In this document: piece after piece, positions 18,628-26,712 of the stretch
How positions within the stretch are numbered: position 1 is the stretch's first letter
Layout of the letters: every line of letters begins with the position of its first letter
From: an uncultured Jannaschia sp.
GTDB lineage: Bacteria > Pseudomonadota > Alphaproteobacteria > Rhodobacterales > Rhodobacteraceae
Direction of reading: 5' to 3'
Length of the DNA: 32,484 bases
NCBI RefSeq assembly: GCF_947494055.1
Contig: NZ_CANLTR010000039.1
Coordinates: forward strand, 1-32,484
Made by a program: the position numbers and the translations under genes
Notes under the pieces: model-generated
Database searches by the model: none
What the model saw: only the letters and a program-made list of their open reading frames with translations
What the model was told of the DNA's origin: nothing

Positions 18628-19061
18628 AGATCGCGGGCGCGCTTTTCGAAGGCGGCCACGATCCGGTGCATGGCCTGATTGAAGACACTGCCGACGACAC
18701 GCCCGATGAGCTTGTTGCGAAACGCGAAGTCGACCCAGAAATGCACGCGGCAGCCGCCCTCCGTCGGCTCGAACCGCCATTCCGAGTTCATGTGCTCGAA
18801 TGGCCCCTCCAGATAGGCCGTCTCGATCCGCTTCTCTTCCGGCCATAGCGTGACCTTTGACCCGAAGCTCTCCCGGAAGACGCGGAAGCTGATGACGAGA
18901 TCGGCGAGCATTACCTCGCCGTTCGGCCCCCCCTCGCGGGAGCGCACGCGTGCCGCGGCGGTCCAGGGCAGGAACTCGGGATAGCGTTCGACGTCGGCGA
19001 CGAGGTCGTACATCTGCTCCGGCGTGTAGGGCAGCTCTCGGGTCTCGGAATGTCGGGTCAT
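18606..19061 (-). CDS. COQ10/RatA-type START-domain protein
   Basis: A 151-aa single-domain SRPBCC (START-like) protein. The start [27 protein letters not shown] (split motif, about 7-33) and [21 protein letters not shown] at the end are typical of the COQ10/RatA group. In alphaproteobacteria such proteins are thought to bind ubiquinone and support respiration. The E. coli relative RatA was proposed as a toxin that blocks 70S assembly, but no partner antitoxin gene is next to this one, so the COQ10-like role is more likely. It is convergent with pncC, with a 22-bp overlap of coding ends, and divergent from hpt with 68 bp between. Confidence 0.9.
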   Translation of the reverse strand: MTRHSETRELPYTPEQMYDLVADVERYPEFLPWTAAARVRSREGGPNGEVMLADLVISFRVFRESFGSKVTLWPEEKRIETAYLEGPFEHMNSEWRFEPTEGGCRVHFWVDFAFRNKLIGRVVGSVFNQAMHRIVAAFEKRARDLYGPAAA

Positions 19062-19129
19062 GTGATCCTTGGGGTCGGACGATCTGCGTGGTAACGCGCG
19101 TGATGGCGCAAGGATCCGAGGGGAGCAAC

Positions 19130-19666
19130 ATGCCGGACGATTACGTGATCGACCAGATGATCAGCGCCAAGGCCATTGCCGCCCGGATCGAGGCGCTGGC
19201 CCGCGAGATCGAGGCACGGTTCGCCGGCACCGACAAGCTCGTCGTCGTCGGTCTCCTGCGCGGCTCCTTCGTCTTCATCGCCGACCTCGTCCGCGAGCTC
19301 GACCTGCCGGTGGAGGTCGATTTCCTCGAAGCGTCGAGCTACGGCAACGCGATGGAATCGAGCCGCGAGGTCCGGATCCTCAAGGATCTGCGCGGCGAGA
19401 TCGCGGGGCGCGACGTGCTGGTGGTCGAGGATATCGTCGATACCGGACACACGCTGCGTCACGTCATGAACTTCCTCGGCCACCGGGAGCCTGCGCGGTT
19501 GGAGACGATCGCGCTTCTCGACAAGCCCTCGCGGCGGGAGGTGGACGTGCGTGCGACCTGGACGGGGTTCGAGATCCCCGACGCCTTCGTCGTGGGCTAC
19601 GGGATCGACTATGCGCAGCGGAACCGGAACCTGCCCTATATCGGTGTCGTGCGGATGTCGTCCTGA
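19130..19666 (+). CDS. hpt: Hypoxanthine phosphoribosyltransferase
   Basis: A purine salvage enzyme joining hypoxanthine (or guanine) to PRPP in the cytoplasm. The 178-aa product has the substrate-binding loop [14 protein letters not shown] (about 40-53), the PRPP-binding motif [14 protein letters not shown] (about 98-111, with the two acidic residues) and the base-recognition region KPSRREV and [22 protein letters not shown] near the C-terminus, split across strands. The length is normal for the family. The ATG at 19130 has a good Shine-Dalgarno (GAGGGGAG). A longer open frame upstream runs through the opposite-strand gene and is not coding. Confidence 0.95.
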   Translation: MPDDYVIDQMISAKAIAARIEALAREIEARFAGTDKLVVVGLLRGSFVFIADLVRELDLPVEVDFLEASSYGNAMESSREVRILKDLRGEIAGRDVLVVEDIVDTGHTLRHVMNFLGHREPARLETIALLDKPSRREVDVRATWTGFEIPDAFVVGYGIDYAQRNRNLPYIGVVRMSS

Positions 19667-19735
19667 CGTTCGGGAAGCCTGCGCCTTCCGGTTCAGACGG
19701 GAACAAGTCTCAAGTGCGCCGCGATATGTTCAGGT

Positions 19736-19753
19736 GATCGCGTATGATCGCGT
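19736..19753 (+). repeat. Tandem GATCGCGT repeat before small lipoprotein
   Basis: GATCGCGT occurs at 19736-19743 and 19746-19753, a 10-bp period that would place both copies on the same face of the DNA. It ends 18 bp before the start codon of the small lipoprotein at 19772. It might be a regulator site, or a chance repeat. Confidence 0.3.
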
Positions 19754-19771
19754 CACTAGGGAGAGTTCTTC

Positions 19772-19939
19772 ATGCTTGTTCGCATTATGATCGTGACAGG
19801 AAGTTTGATCGGCTTGGCCGCCTGCGGGACCGGCGCGACCGAACGCGCCGCGACCGGTGGTCTCGGCGGGGCCGTCATCGCCGGGCCTGCGGGTGCGGTC
19901 GTCGGCGGGACCGTCGGCGCGGCTACCTCCGAAGAGTAG
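19772..19939 (+). CDS. Small glycine-rich lipoprotein, 55 aa
   Basis: A short gene starting with ATG at 19772, with GGGAGAG 8 nt upstream. The product has a signal peptide of about 17 residues (MLVRIMIVTGSLIGLAAC) ending in the lipobox LAAC, then a glycine-rich repeat of G-G-A/V-x-A-G type (GGLGGAVIAGPAGAVVGGTVGA) resembling a glycine zipper, and a short acidic end (SEE). Such peptides are common, poorly studied outer-membrane lipoproteins in Rhodobacteraceae, somewhat like entericidins in size. The function is unknown. It lies 105 bp after hpt and is convergent with aglK. Confidence 0.7.
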   Translation: MLVRIMIVTGSLIGLAACGTGATERAATGGLGGAVIAGPAGAVVGGTVGAATSEE

Positions 19940-19943
19940 CTCG

Positions 19944-19962
19944 ATCCCCAGCGGACTGGGAT
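19944..19962. terminator. Weak hairpin between convergent genes
   Basis: ATCCC and GGGAT (with an extra AG/CT pair and one bulged C) can form a small stem just after the small lipoprotein stop and 50 bp from the aglK stop. It could end either transcript. It has no T-run, so the call is tentative. Confidence 0.25.
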
Positions 19963-20011
19963 GCACCTCGCGCCCGGTCCGGGGCATACGCAGCGGCTGC
20001 CCTGATCTCGC

Positions 20012-21115
20012 TCAGCGATAGAGCAGAGACACGCCGTTCCGGAATACATGCACCTTCGACGGATCTGCCGTCAGATGCATTTCTCGTCCCCGGATATCGG
20101 TGTGAATGCCCTGAAGCTTGGCGATGATCGTGTCCGTATCCTCACCGGCCTTCGGAACCTCGAAGTAAAGCTGCGTCACCTCGCCGAGCGCCTCGACGAT
20201 ATCGACCTTGCCGCGGAAGGCGTAATTCTCGCCGTTGGCCGGGATCATGTCCTCCGGCCGGATGCCGACATTGACCGTCGCGCCCATGTCTTCCTCCCGC
20301 GACGGGACGTTCGACGAAATCGTTCCGCCGCCCTCGTGGAGCTTGAGAATGGTCGTCGACCCGGTGCCGACGATCTCGCCCGACATCAGGTTCATCGCAG
20401 GGGAGCCGATGAACTGCGCGACGAACTCCGTCTCCGGGCGTTCGTAGAGTTCGAGCGGGCTGCCGACCTGCGCGATCCCCTTGTTGGCGAGCACCACGAT
20501 GCGCGACGCGAGCGTCATCGCTTCGACCTGATCGTGCGTGACGTAGATCATCGTCGAATCCGGCATCTGCTCCTTGAGCTGCGCGATCTCGATCCGGGTG
20601 GCGACGCGAAGCGCGGCGTCGAGATTCGAGAGCGGCTCGTCAAAAAGATACACCTTCGGGTCGCGAACGATGGCGCGGCCGATGGCGACGCGCTGACGTT
20701 GTCCTCCGGAGAGCGCCTTGGGCAGACGATCGAGATATTGCGTCAGTTGCAGCTTCTTCGCCGCCGCCTCGACGGCCGCGTCCATCTCCGCTTTCGGGAC
20801 CTTCGCGATCTTCAGTGCGAACTGCATGTTCTCGCGAACGGTCATGTGCGGGTAGAGCGCGTAGGACTGGAACACCATCGCGATGCCGCGCTCCGAAGGC
20901 GGGACGTCGTTGACCACTTGTCCGTCGATCTCGAGCGTGCCCGAGGATATCTTCTCGAGCCCGGCGATCATCCGCAGAAGCGTCGACTTGCCGCAGCCGG
21001 AGGGGCCGACAAAAACGATGAGCTCCCCCGTCCTGATGTCGAGATCGATGTTCTTGAGAACCTCGACCTGGCCGCCATAGACCTTGGCCACGTCCATAAG
21101 TTTCAGATTCGCCAT
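20012..21115 (-). CDS. aglK: Alpha-glucoside ABC transporter ATPase AglK
   Basis: The ATP-hydrolysing subunit of a CUT1 sugar importer of the MalK/UgpC type. The 367-aa protein has Walker A GPSGCGKST (37-45), Q-loop FQSYALYPHM, signature LSGGQRQR near 135, Walker B VYLFDEPLSNLD, the switch His in YVTHDQVEAMT, and a C-terminal OB-fold (TOBE) regulatory domain (about 235-367, with IRPEDM). The assignment to AglK comes from its place downstream of aglEFG and aglA, 22 bp after the alpha-glucosidase gene. MalK-type subunits can serve several importers, so it might not be exclusive to this one. Confidence 0.92.
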   Translation of the reverse strand: MANLKLMDVAKVYGGQVEVLKNIDLDIRTGELIVFVGPSGCGKSTLLRMIAGLEKISSGTLEIDGQVVNDVPPSERGIAMVFQSYALYPHMTVRENMQFALKIAKVPKAEMDAAVEAAAKKLQLTQYLDRLPKALSGGQRQRVAIGRAIVRDPKVYLFDEPLSNLDAALRVATRIEIAQLKEQMPDSTMIYVTHDQVEAMTLASRIVVLANKGIAQVGSPLELYERPETEFVAQFIGSPAMNLMSGEIVGTGSTTILKLHEGGGTISSNVPSREEDMGATVNVGIRPEDMIPANGENYAFRGKVDIVEALGEVTQLYFEVPKAGEDTDTIIAKLQGIHTDIRGREMHLTADPSKVHVFRNGVSLLYR

Positions 21116-21137
21116 GTCTCCCCCTTCTGTTCCTGTC

Positions 21138-22787
21138 CTAACCCGTCGCTCGCAGAAGTACGTATTCCCACGGGCCGAGGATCAGCCCTCCTGCACCGTC
21201 GTTCAGTTCCGAGCCGCCGACCCCCTCGATCGGCAACCACAGTCCCGCCGGTGCCGGGATGGTGTCCGTCCGCCCGCCGAGATTGAAGGCCGCGAAGACC
21301 CGCTCGCCCGCGCCCTCCCGCGTGAAGCTGAGCACGTCGCCCGTGGCCACCGTGTCGCGCTGCACGCCGGAGCGCAACGCTTCGTGCGCGCTCCGCATGG
21401 CGATTACCCGACGATAATGATGCAGCATCGCGTCGGGCAGCTTTTCCTGATCGGACACCGACTTGCCGAGATGTTCGGGAGCGACGGGCAGCCAGGGCTT
21501 GCCGCGACTGAATCCACCGTTGCTGTTCGACGCCTCCCAGACCATCGGCGTCCGGCAGCCGTCCCGGCCCGCGAATTCCGGCCAGAACTCGATACCGTAG
21601 GGGTCGCGCAGGTCCTCGTAGGCGACGAGGGATTCCGTCAGGCCGAGTTCCTCCCCCTGGTAAAGGCAGACCGAGCCGCGAAGCGTCTGGATCAACGTTG
21701 CGTAACAACGCGCGGCTTGGTCGCCCAGGTGCCAACGGGTCATGTGACGGGTGACGTCGTGGTTCGAAAGTGCCCAGCAGGCCCAGCCGTCGGGCGCGAC
21801 GCGATCCATGTGGTCGAAGACGTCCACGATGCGACGGGCGGTCAGCGGGTCCGCGGCGAGGAAGTCGAAGGCGTAGCACATGTGCACCCCCTCCCCCTCG
21901 CGCGTGTACTGCCCAAGGATCTCCATGCCGAGTTGCGCGTCCCCGACCTCACCCACCGCCGCCGCGCCCGGATATTCGTCGAGGAGGTCGCGGAACCGCT
22001 TCAGGAAGACGAGGTTCTCTGGCTGGTTCTTGGAATAGATGTGTTCCTGGTGATTGTAGGGGTTCACCTGCGGCGCGATATGCGCGTTGCGGCGCTCCGG
22101 CGGCAGCGCCGGATTGTCGCGAAGGTATCGGTCGGCGAAGTAGAAGTTGATGACGTCGAGGCGGAAGCCGTCGACCCCATGATCGAGCCAGAAGCGCGCC
22201 ACATCGAGCAGCGCGTCCTGCACGTCAGGGTTGTGGAAGTTCAGGTCCGGCTGGCTGACGAGGAAGTTGTGCAGGTAGTATTGCTGCCGCCGCGTATCCC
22301 ATTGCCAGGCAGGTCCGCCGAAGATTGAAAGCCAGTTGTTCGGCGGTGTGCCGTCGGGCTTAGGATCGGCCCAGACATACCAGTCTCTCTTCGGATTGTA
22401 GCGTGACGCCCGGCTCTCGCGGAACCACGGATGCTCGTCTGAGCTATGCGACAGCACAAGGTCGATCATCACCCGTATGCCGAGGCGGTGGGCGGTCGCG
22501 ACGAGTTCGTCGAAATCGGCGAGCGTGCCGAACATCGGGTCGACGTCGCGATAGTCGCTGACGTCATAGCCGAAATCCTTCATCGGCGAGGTGAAGAACG
22601 GACTGATCCAGATCGCGTCCACGCCGAGGGAGGCTACGTAGGGCAGCCGTTCGGTGATTCCCGCAAGATCGCCGATGCCGTCACCGTTGCTGTCCTGATA
22701 GGAGCGCGGATAAATCTGATAGATCACGCCCCCCCGCCACCAATCGAGGTTAGGGGCGGGTTCCTGGGCTTCGGCGATGGCGGTCAT
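21138..22787 (-). CDS. aglA: Alpha-glucosidase, GH13 family
   Basis: A cytoplasmic glycoside hydrolase family 13 enzyme that cleaves alpha-glucosides (such as maltose, sucrose or trehalose relatives) brought in by AglEFGK. The 549-aa product has the four conserved regions: DLVLSHSSDEHPWF (about 109-122), GFRLDVINF with nucleophile D211, AVGEVGD with acid/base E280, and ALSNHDVTR with D344. The N-terminal calcium-loop motif YQDSNGDGIGDLAGI (about 30-44) and the lack of a signal peptide fit oligo-1,6-glucosidase/alpha-glucosidase types. The exact substrate cannot be read from sequence. It lies between aglG (8 bp upstream) and aglK. Confidence 0.93.
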   Translation of the reverse strand: MTAIAEAQEPAPNLDWWRGGVIYQIYPRSYQDSNGDGIGDLAGITERLPYVASLGVDAIWISPFFTSPMKDFGYDVSDYRDVDPMFGTLADFDELVATAHRLGIRVMIDLVLSHSSDEHPWFRESRASRYNPKRDWYVWADPKPDGTPPNNWLSIFGGPAWQWDTRRQQYYLHNFLVSQPDLNFHNPDVQDALLDVARFWLDHGVDGFRLDVINFYFADRYLRDNPALPPERRNAHIAPQVNPYNHQEHIYSKNQPENLVFLKRFRDLLDEYPGAAAVGEVGDAQLGMEILGQYTREGEGVHMCYAFDFLAADPLTARRIVDVFDHMDRVAPDGWACWALSNHDVTRHMTRWHLGDQAARCYATLIQTLRGSVCLYQGEELGLTESLVAYEDLRDPYGIEFWPEFAGRDGCRTPMVWEASNSNGGFSRGKPWLPVAPEHLGKSVSDQEKLPDAMLHHYRRVIAMRSAHEALRSGVQRDTVATGDVLSFTREGAGERVFAAFNLGGRTDTIPAPAGLWLPIEGVGGSELNDGAGGLILGPWEYVLLRATG

Positions 22788-22795
22788 GCATTGTC

Positions 22796-23941
22796 CTACT
22801 TAACGGAGCCGGCCAGAAGGCCGCGCACCAGATACCGCTGCATCGTGAAGAAAACCAAAAGGGGCACCGCAATCGAAACGAAAGCGGCTGCGGCGAGAAT
22901 GCCCCAGTCGCCGCCGCGCGAGCCCAGCAGGTCGTCGGCGATCTTGACTGTCATCACCCAGGATTCCGCGCTGGACGGAAGGAACACCTTGGCGATCAGC
23001 AGATCGTTCCACGTCCAGAGGAACTGGAAGATGGCGAAGGAGGCGAGGGCCGGAAAGCTCAGCGGCAGGACGATGCGGGTGAAGACCTGGAAGTCGGTGG
23101 CGCCGTCGACCTTGGCGCTCTCGATGATGTCGCGCGGCAGGCCGACCATGTAGTTTCTGAGCAAATAGATGGCGAGCGGCAGGCCGAAGCCGGTATGCGC
23201 GAACCAGATGCCGTAGAAGCTCTGACCGATGCCGATCATGTTGTGGAACTTCAGCATCGGCACGAGCGCGAGTTGCAGCGGCACGACGAGGAGGCCGACG
23301 ACGATCGCGATGATCGTGCCTCTGAACGGAAAGTCCATCCAGGCCAGCGCGTAGGCCGCGAAGGCCGCAACGAGGATCGGGATGATCGTCGCAGGGATCG
23401 TCACGGTCAGCGTGTTGATGAAGGCCCGGTCCATCCCGTTCGAGAACAGGATCGTCTCGTAATTGTCCGTGCCGAAGGTCGGCGGCACTTCGGTGGCCAC
23501 GTAGAGGGACGGCGTCCGCGACGGCTCCTCCTCGTCGGGGTCGACGTAGACGAAATCACCGTTCGCCTCGATGGTCAGGGTCCGGCCGCGGACCAGTTCG
23601 CCCGTCTCGCCGGGCGCGAAGGCGTTCGGCTCGGAGCGCCGGCCGCCGAAGGCGGAGACATCGCCGGACCCGTCGGGGCCGAAGACGTTGCCGGTCAGTG
23701 TCCAACCGTCCGGCGTCTCGGTGAACTCGCCCTCCGTGCTGATCGCGAAGTTCTGGCTGGTGGCCGTGAAGGCCCGCCACCATCCCGAACCGCTGATCGC
23801 ATCGCGATCGCGGAAGCTCGACACGAGCAGTCCGACCGTGGGGACGAGCCAGAGGACGACGAGGAGGAGGACGGTGATGTTGGTGACGAGCGACAGACCG
23901 CTCTTGGCGCCCGCGATCCCATCGTCGGTTGCAGCGGCCAT
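22796..23941 (-). CDS. aglG: Alpha-glucoside ABC permease AglG
   Basis: The second membrane subunit of the importer (MalG-like). The 381-aa product has an N-terminal membrane segment (about 18-42), then a large hydrophilic region (about 45-150) before the remaining five segments. It carries the binding-protein-dependent transport motif EAA as ESAKVDGATDFQVFTRIVLPL near 270. The large extracytoplasmic insert, with a DVSAFGG segment, is a feature I know from rhizobial AglG and distinguishes it from plain MalG. The start is 1 nt after the aglF stop. Confidence 0.92.
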   Translation of the reverse strand: MAAATDDGIAGAKSGLSLVTNITVLLLVVLWLVPTVGLLVSSFRDRDAISGSGWWRAFTATSQNFAISTEGEFTETPDGWTLTGNVFGPDGSGDVSAFGGRRSEPNAFAPGETGELVRGRTLTIEANGDFVYVDPDEEEPSRTPSLYVATEVPPTFGTDNYETILFSNGMDRAFINTLTVTIPATIIPILVAAFAAYALAWMDFPFRGTIIAIVVGLLVVPLQLALVPMLKFHNMIGIGQSFYGIWFAHTGFGLPLAIYLLRNYMVGLPRDIIESAKVDGATDFQVFTRIVLPLSFPALASFAIFQFLWTWNDLLIAKVFLPSSAESWVMTVKIADDLLGSRGGDWGILAAAAFVSIAVPLLVFFTMQRYLVRGLLAGSVK

Positions 23942-23942
23942 C

Positions 23943-24920
23943 TCAATGCACCTCCCTTTTCGCCTGCACGATGTTCCAGACCATCACTGGCAGGACGATG
24001 ATCATAATCACGAAGGCAACGGCCGTGGCCCGCCCGTCGTCGCGGAACATGTATTCCATCATGTAGCTCGGCAGGATCTGCGTCCCGAAATTGCCGCCGG
24101 TCATCGCGTAGACGATGTCGAAGACCTTGAGGACGAGGATCGTGATCGTGGTCCAGACGACGACGATCGTGCCCATGATCTGCGGGATCTTGATGCGGAA
24201 GAAGATCTGTACCGGGCTCGCCCCGTCGATGATCGCGGCCTCGATCGTCTCCTCCGGGATGCCTCGGAGCGCGGCCGAGAGAATGACCATCGCGAACCCG
24301 GTCTGCACCCAGACGAGGATGACCATGAGGAAGAAGTTGTTCCAGAAATCGACCTGCAGCGGGTCGACCGGCGCCATCCCGAACGTATCGCGGATGGCAT
24401 TGATGATGCCGATCTCGGGATCGACCGCATAGACGAACTTCCAGATGAGCGAGGCGCCCACGAAACTGATCGCCATCGGCATGAAGATGAGCGACTTGGC
24501 GATGTTGCCCCATTTCAGCCGGTCGGTCAGCTGCGCCACGAGCAGACCCAGGAAGGTCGAGGCGGCGGGCACGAAGAGCACCCAGAGGAAATTGTTGAAG
24601 AGCGCGCCGCGAAACTCGCTGTCGCCCATCAATGCGGCGTAGTTGCCGGCGCCGACGAAATCGGTCCCCGCCCGGTTGAAGAGCGAGCGCCAGAAGCTGC
24701 CGAAGACCGGATAGACGAGATAGAGGCCGAGCGCGGCCATCGCGGGCAGAAGGAAGAGCCAGGGCCGGATGGCGTTCGCCCGGTTGATGTTCTGGCCGGC
24801 ATTCGGACCCCTCGGTGGGAACAGCACCTTGTCGAGGACGAGGTTCGACGACCAGAAATATCCGATGCACCCGCCAACGCCGATGACGACCGTCAAAATT
24901 CCCTGCAGAAGCGGTGACAT
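23943..24920 (-). CDS. aglF: Alpha-glucoside ABC permease AglF
   Basis: The first membrane subunit of the importer (MalF-like). The 325-aa product begins with a hydrophobic segment (about 5-25), a short loop containing RANAIRPWLF, and then the six-segment permease core (from about 55). The EAA motif is seen as EAAIIDGASPVQIFFRIKIP near 228-247. The N-terminal pattern (IGVGGCIGYFWSSNLVLDK, then RPWLFLLPA) resembles AglF of rhizobia. It is followed by aglG with a single-base gap and lies 101 bp after aglE. The 101-bp gap may hold an attenuating signal that keeps the binding protein in excess, but no clear hairpin was found. Confidence 0.92.
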   Translation of the reverse strand: MSPLLQGILTVVIGVGGCIGYFWSSNLVLDKVLFPPRGPNAGQNINRANAIRPWLFLLPAMAALGLYLVYPVFGSFWRSLFNRAGTDFVGAGNYAALMGDSEFRGALFNNFLWVLFVPAASTFLGLLVAQLTDRLKWGNIAKSLIFMPMAISFVGASLIWKFVYAVDPEIGIINAIRDTFGMAPVDPLQVDFWNNFFLMVILVWVQTGFAMVILSAALRGIPEETIEAAIIDGASPVQIFFRIKIPQIMGTIVVVWTTITILVLKVFDIVYAMTGGNFGTQILPSYMMEYMFRDDGRATAVAFVIMIIVLPVMVWNIVQAKREVH

Positions 24921-25021
24921 GCTGCCCTCCCTGGCCCGCGCGCTTCCCAGCTAAGGGCAGCTTCGGTCAGCCCGTCAAAGGAAAAATGGCCCGCGCCTGT
25001 CCGGCGCGGGCAGAAGCGTGC

Positions 25022-26386
25022 TCAATTCAGCGCGTCCCAACGATCCTGGATCGAACCCGCGACGCTTTCCGCGTCAGCACCGGTGACGTAATCCACCATG
25101 CCCGTCCAGAACGCCCCGGCTCCGATCTCGCCCGGCATCAGGTCGGAGGCGTCGAACCGGAAGGTCGTCGCTTCCGAAAGGATCTCGCCCTGCGCGGCCT
25201 GGCTTTCGTCGGCATATGTCTCGGGATTCACGCCGGCATGCGCCGTGAGGAACCCGCCCTGCGCCATCCACAATTCGTGCGCGACCGGCAGCTTCAGGAA
25301 CTCGATCATTGCCGTCGCGGCATCCGAGGGGTCGGTGATCGCGAAGAGCGTGCCCGCGCCGAGGACCGGCTGGCCGAGATCCTGGTCTTCGTAGGCCGGG
25401 AAGTAGAAGAAGTCGACATCCTCGCCGACCACCGTGCCCTCCGGGAAGAAGGCCGGGATGAAGGAGGCCTGGCGGTGCATGTAGCAGCCCGGGGGGATCT
25501 CGAACAGGCCCGAGGGGCTGTCGCGGAAGTCGGTATTAGCCACCGATTGCGCGCCGCCGGAGACGAAGTCGTCGTTGGTGGCGAACCAGCCGAATTCCTC
25601 GATCGCGGCCACCACCTTCGGATCATCGAACGGCAGCTCGTTGGTGACCCAGGCGTCGTAATCCTCGGGGCTGTTCACGCGCAGCATCATGTCCTCGACC
25701 CAGTCGGTCGCGGGCCAGCCCGTGGCGGCGCCGGACCCGAGCCCGATGCACCAGGGCGTCTCCCCGTCCTCGACGATCTGCTCGGTCAAGGCCTTCAGAT
25801 CCTCCATCGTTTCGGGAATATCGTAGCCCATCTCGTCGAAGGCGGCGGGCGAGTACCAGACCAGCGATTTCAAGTCGATGCGGTAGAAGAAGCCGTAGAT
25901 CTGATCCTCCCCGCTCTCATCGGCATAGGTGCCGAGATCGACCCAGCTGTCGCCGGCGGCGAAATTCTCGGCGACCCACTCGGCAGTTCCATCCTCGAGC
26001 GGCGTAAGCAGGCCCTGGCTCGCCATGTCGGCGGCGAGACCCGGCTGCGGGAAGACCGCGAGATTCGGCGCGGAGCCGGCGCGGGCGGCGATGATGATGT
26101 CCTGCTCGAAATTGTCGGAGCCGGAATACTCGACCGAGGCGCCGGTTGCGTCCTCGAAGAAGGCCATCACGATGTCGACCTTGGCCTTCTCGTCCCCGGT
26201 CCAGGGGCCCGAGATGGTCAGCGTCTCGCCAGACAGGTCGGTTGAGTCGGCGAACTCCTGGTAGCTGTCCCAGGTGAACTCGCCCTCGCCCACGGTGAAA
26301 TCGCCGTGGCTCTGCGCCATCGCCGCGCCTGCGGCCAGCAATCCGACGGCCGTGCCGGCCATCAACGTCTGCAATGTTCTGTGCAT
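25022..26386 (-). CDS. aglE: Alpha-glucoside-binding protein AglE
   Basis: The periplasmic sugar-binding subunit that delivers alpha-glucosides to AglFG. The 454-aa product has a Sec signal peptide (MHRTLQTLMAGTAVGLLAAG, cleaved near AMA-QS at about 25) and a family 1 extracellular solute-binding fold: ISGPWTGDEKAKVD near 60, the YSGSDNFEQDI segment, and later EIPPGCYMHRQASF. It is larger than E. coli MalE, as usual for AglE. The ATG at 26386 has an excellent Shine-Dalgarno (GGGGAGGA). It is the first gene of the minus-strand agl operon. Confidence 0.93.
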   Translation of the reverse strand: MHRTLQTLMAGTAVGLLAAGAAMAQSHGDFTVGEGEFTWDSYQEFADSTDLSGETLTISGPWTGDEKAKVDIVMAFFEDATGASVEYSGSDNFEQDIIIAARAGSAPNLAVFPQPGLAADMASQGLLTPLEDGTAEWVAENFAAGDSWVDLGTYADESGEDQIYGFFYRIDLKSLVWYSPAAFDEMGYDIPETMEDLKALTEQIVEDGETPWCIGLGSGAATGWPATDWVEDMMLRVNSPEDYDAWVTNELPFDDPKVVAAIEEFGWFATNDDFVSGGAQSVANTDFRDSPSGLFEIPPGCYMHRQASFIPAFFPEGTVVGEDVDFFYFPAYEDQDLGQPVLGAGTLFAITDPSDAATAMIEFLKLPVAHELWMAQGGFLTAHAGVNPETYADESQAAQGEILSEATTFRFDASDLMPGEIGAGAFWTGMVDYVTGADAESVAGSIQDRWDALN

Positions 26387-26428
26387 CGTTCCTCCCCTGC
26401 GGATGCGATCCGCGTGTTGTCGAATTGC

Positions 26429-26470
26429 GGCATTCCCTGTACCGCGCAAGTCGCGAAAGCATGGAATGCC
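26429..26470. repeat. Inverted pair GGCATTCC / GGAATGCC
   Basis: A perfect 8-bp inverted repeat with arms at 26429-26436 and 26463-26470. The centres are 34 bp apart, about three helix turns. It lies around the proposed aglE promoter start region. It could be two half-sites or two operators of a sugar regulator. No regulator gene is in the window. Confidence 0.35.
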
Positions 26471-26487
26471 CGACATTTGGATGTCAA
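26458..26487 (-). promoter_or_regulatory. Candidate aglE promoter with palindrome
   Basis: On the minus strand a perfect -35 box TTGACA (26482-26487) is followed after 18 nt by CATGCT (26458-26463) as a weak -10. The -35 overlaps a 14-bp palindrome GACAT-TTGG-ATGTC (26472-26485), so a protein bound there would block RNA polymerase. The start codon of aglE is about 70 bp downstream. Confidence 0.4.
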
Positions 26488-26604
26488 CGGCTCCGCGCGG
26501 ACGGCCCGCCGCCTGACCGAACGGTTTTGCGGTTGCGAGCGCCGGCGAAATCGCGGCTTCTGGCGGAACGGAACGTCGTGAGGGGGCCGCCGATGGGAGG
26601 AACG

Positions 26605-26712
26605 ATGAACGCAGGGTGCCTGTCCGCAAATCGCATCCCGGCACCAGCGCCCCCGGCTTTCGATGGCGATGCGAGGCCGCGCGTCGCTGACCCGTGTTCG
26701 GGGGCCAGATGA
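26605..26712 (+). CDS. Short upstream ORF coupled to bglA
   Basis: A 35-codon frame with ATG at 26605 and a strong Shine-Dalgarno (GGGAGG, 4 nt spacing, almost the same as that of aglE). It reads MNAGCLSANRIPAPAPPAFD and continues Arg/Pro-rich. Its TGA overlaps the bglA start (ATGA). No similarity is recognised. It may be a leader peptide that feeds ribosomes to bglA, or just a chance frame in GC-rich DNA; the strength of the ribosome site is the main argument for translation. Confidence 0.35.
   Translation: MNAGCLSANRIPAPAPPAFDGDARPRVADPCSGAR

Noticed and set aside
18606-19061. A RatA-RatB toxin-antitoxin pair
   Set aside because: Only the START-domain gene is present; no RatB-like neighbour exists, and COQ10-like function is the more common meaning in alphaproteobacteria.
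22796-23941. Large hydrophilic insert after the first membrane segment of AglG as a novel domain
   Set aside because: Known AglG proteins of rhizobia appear to have the same insert, so it is a family feature.
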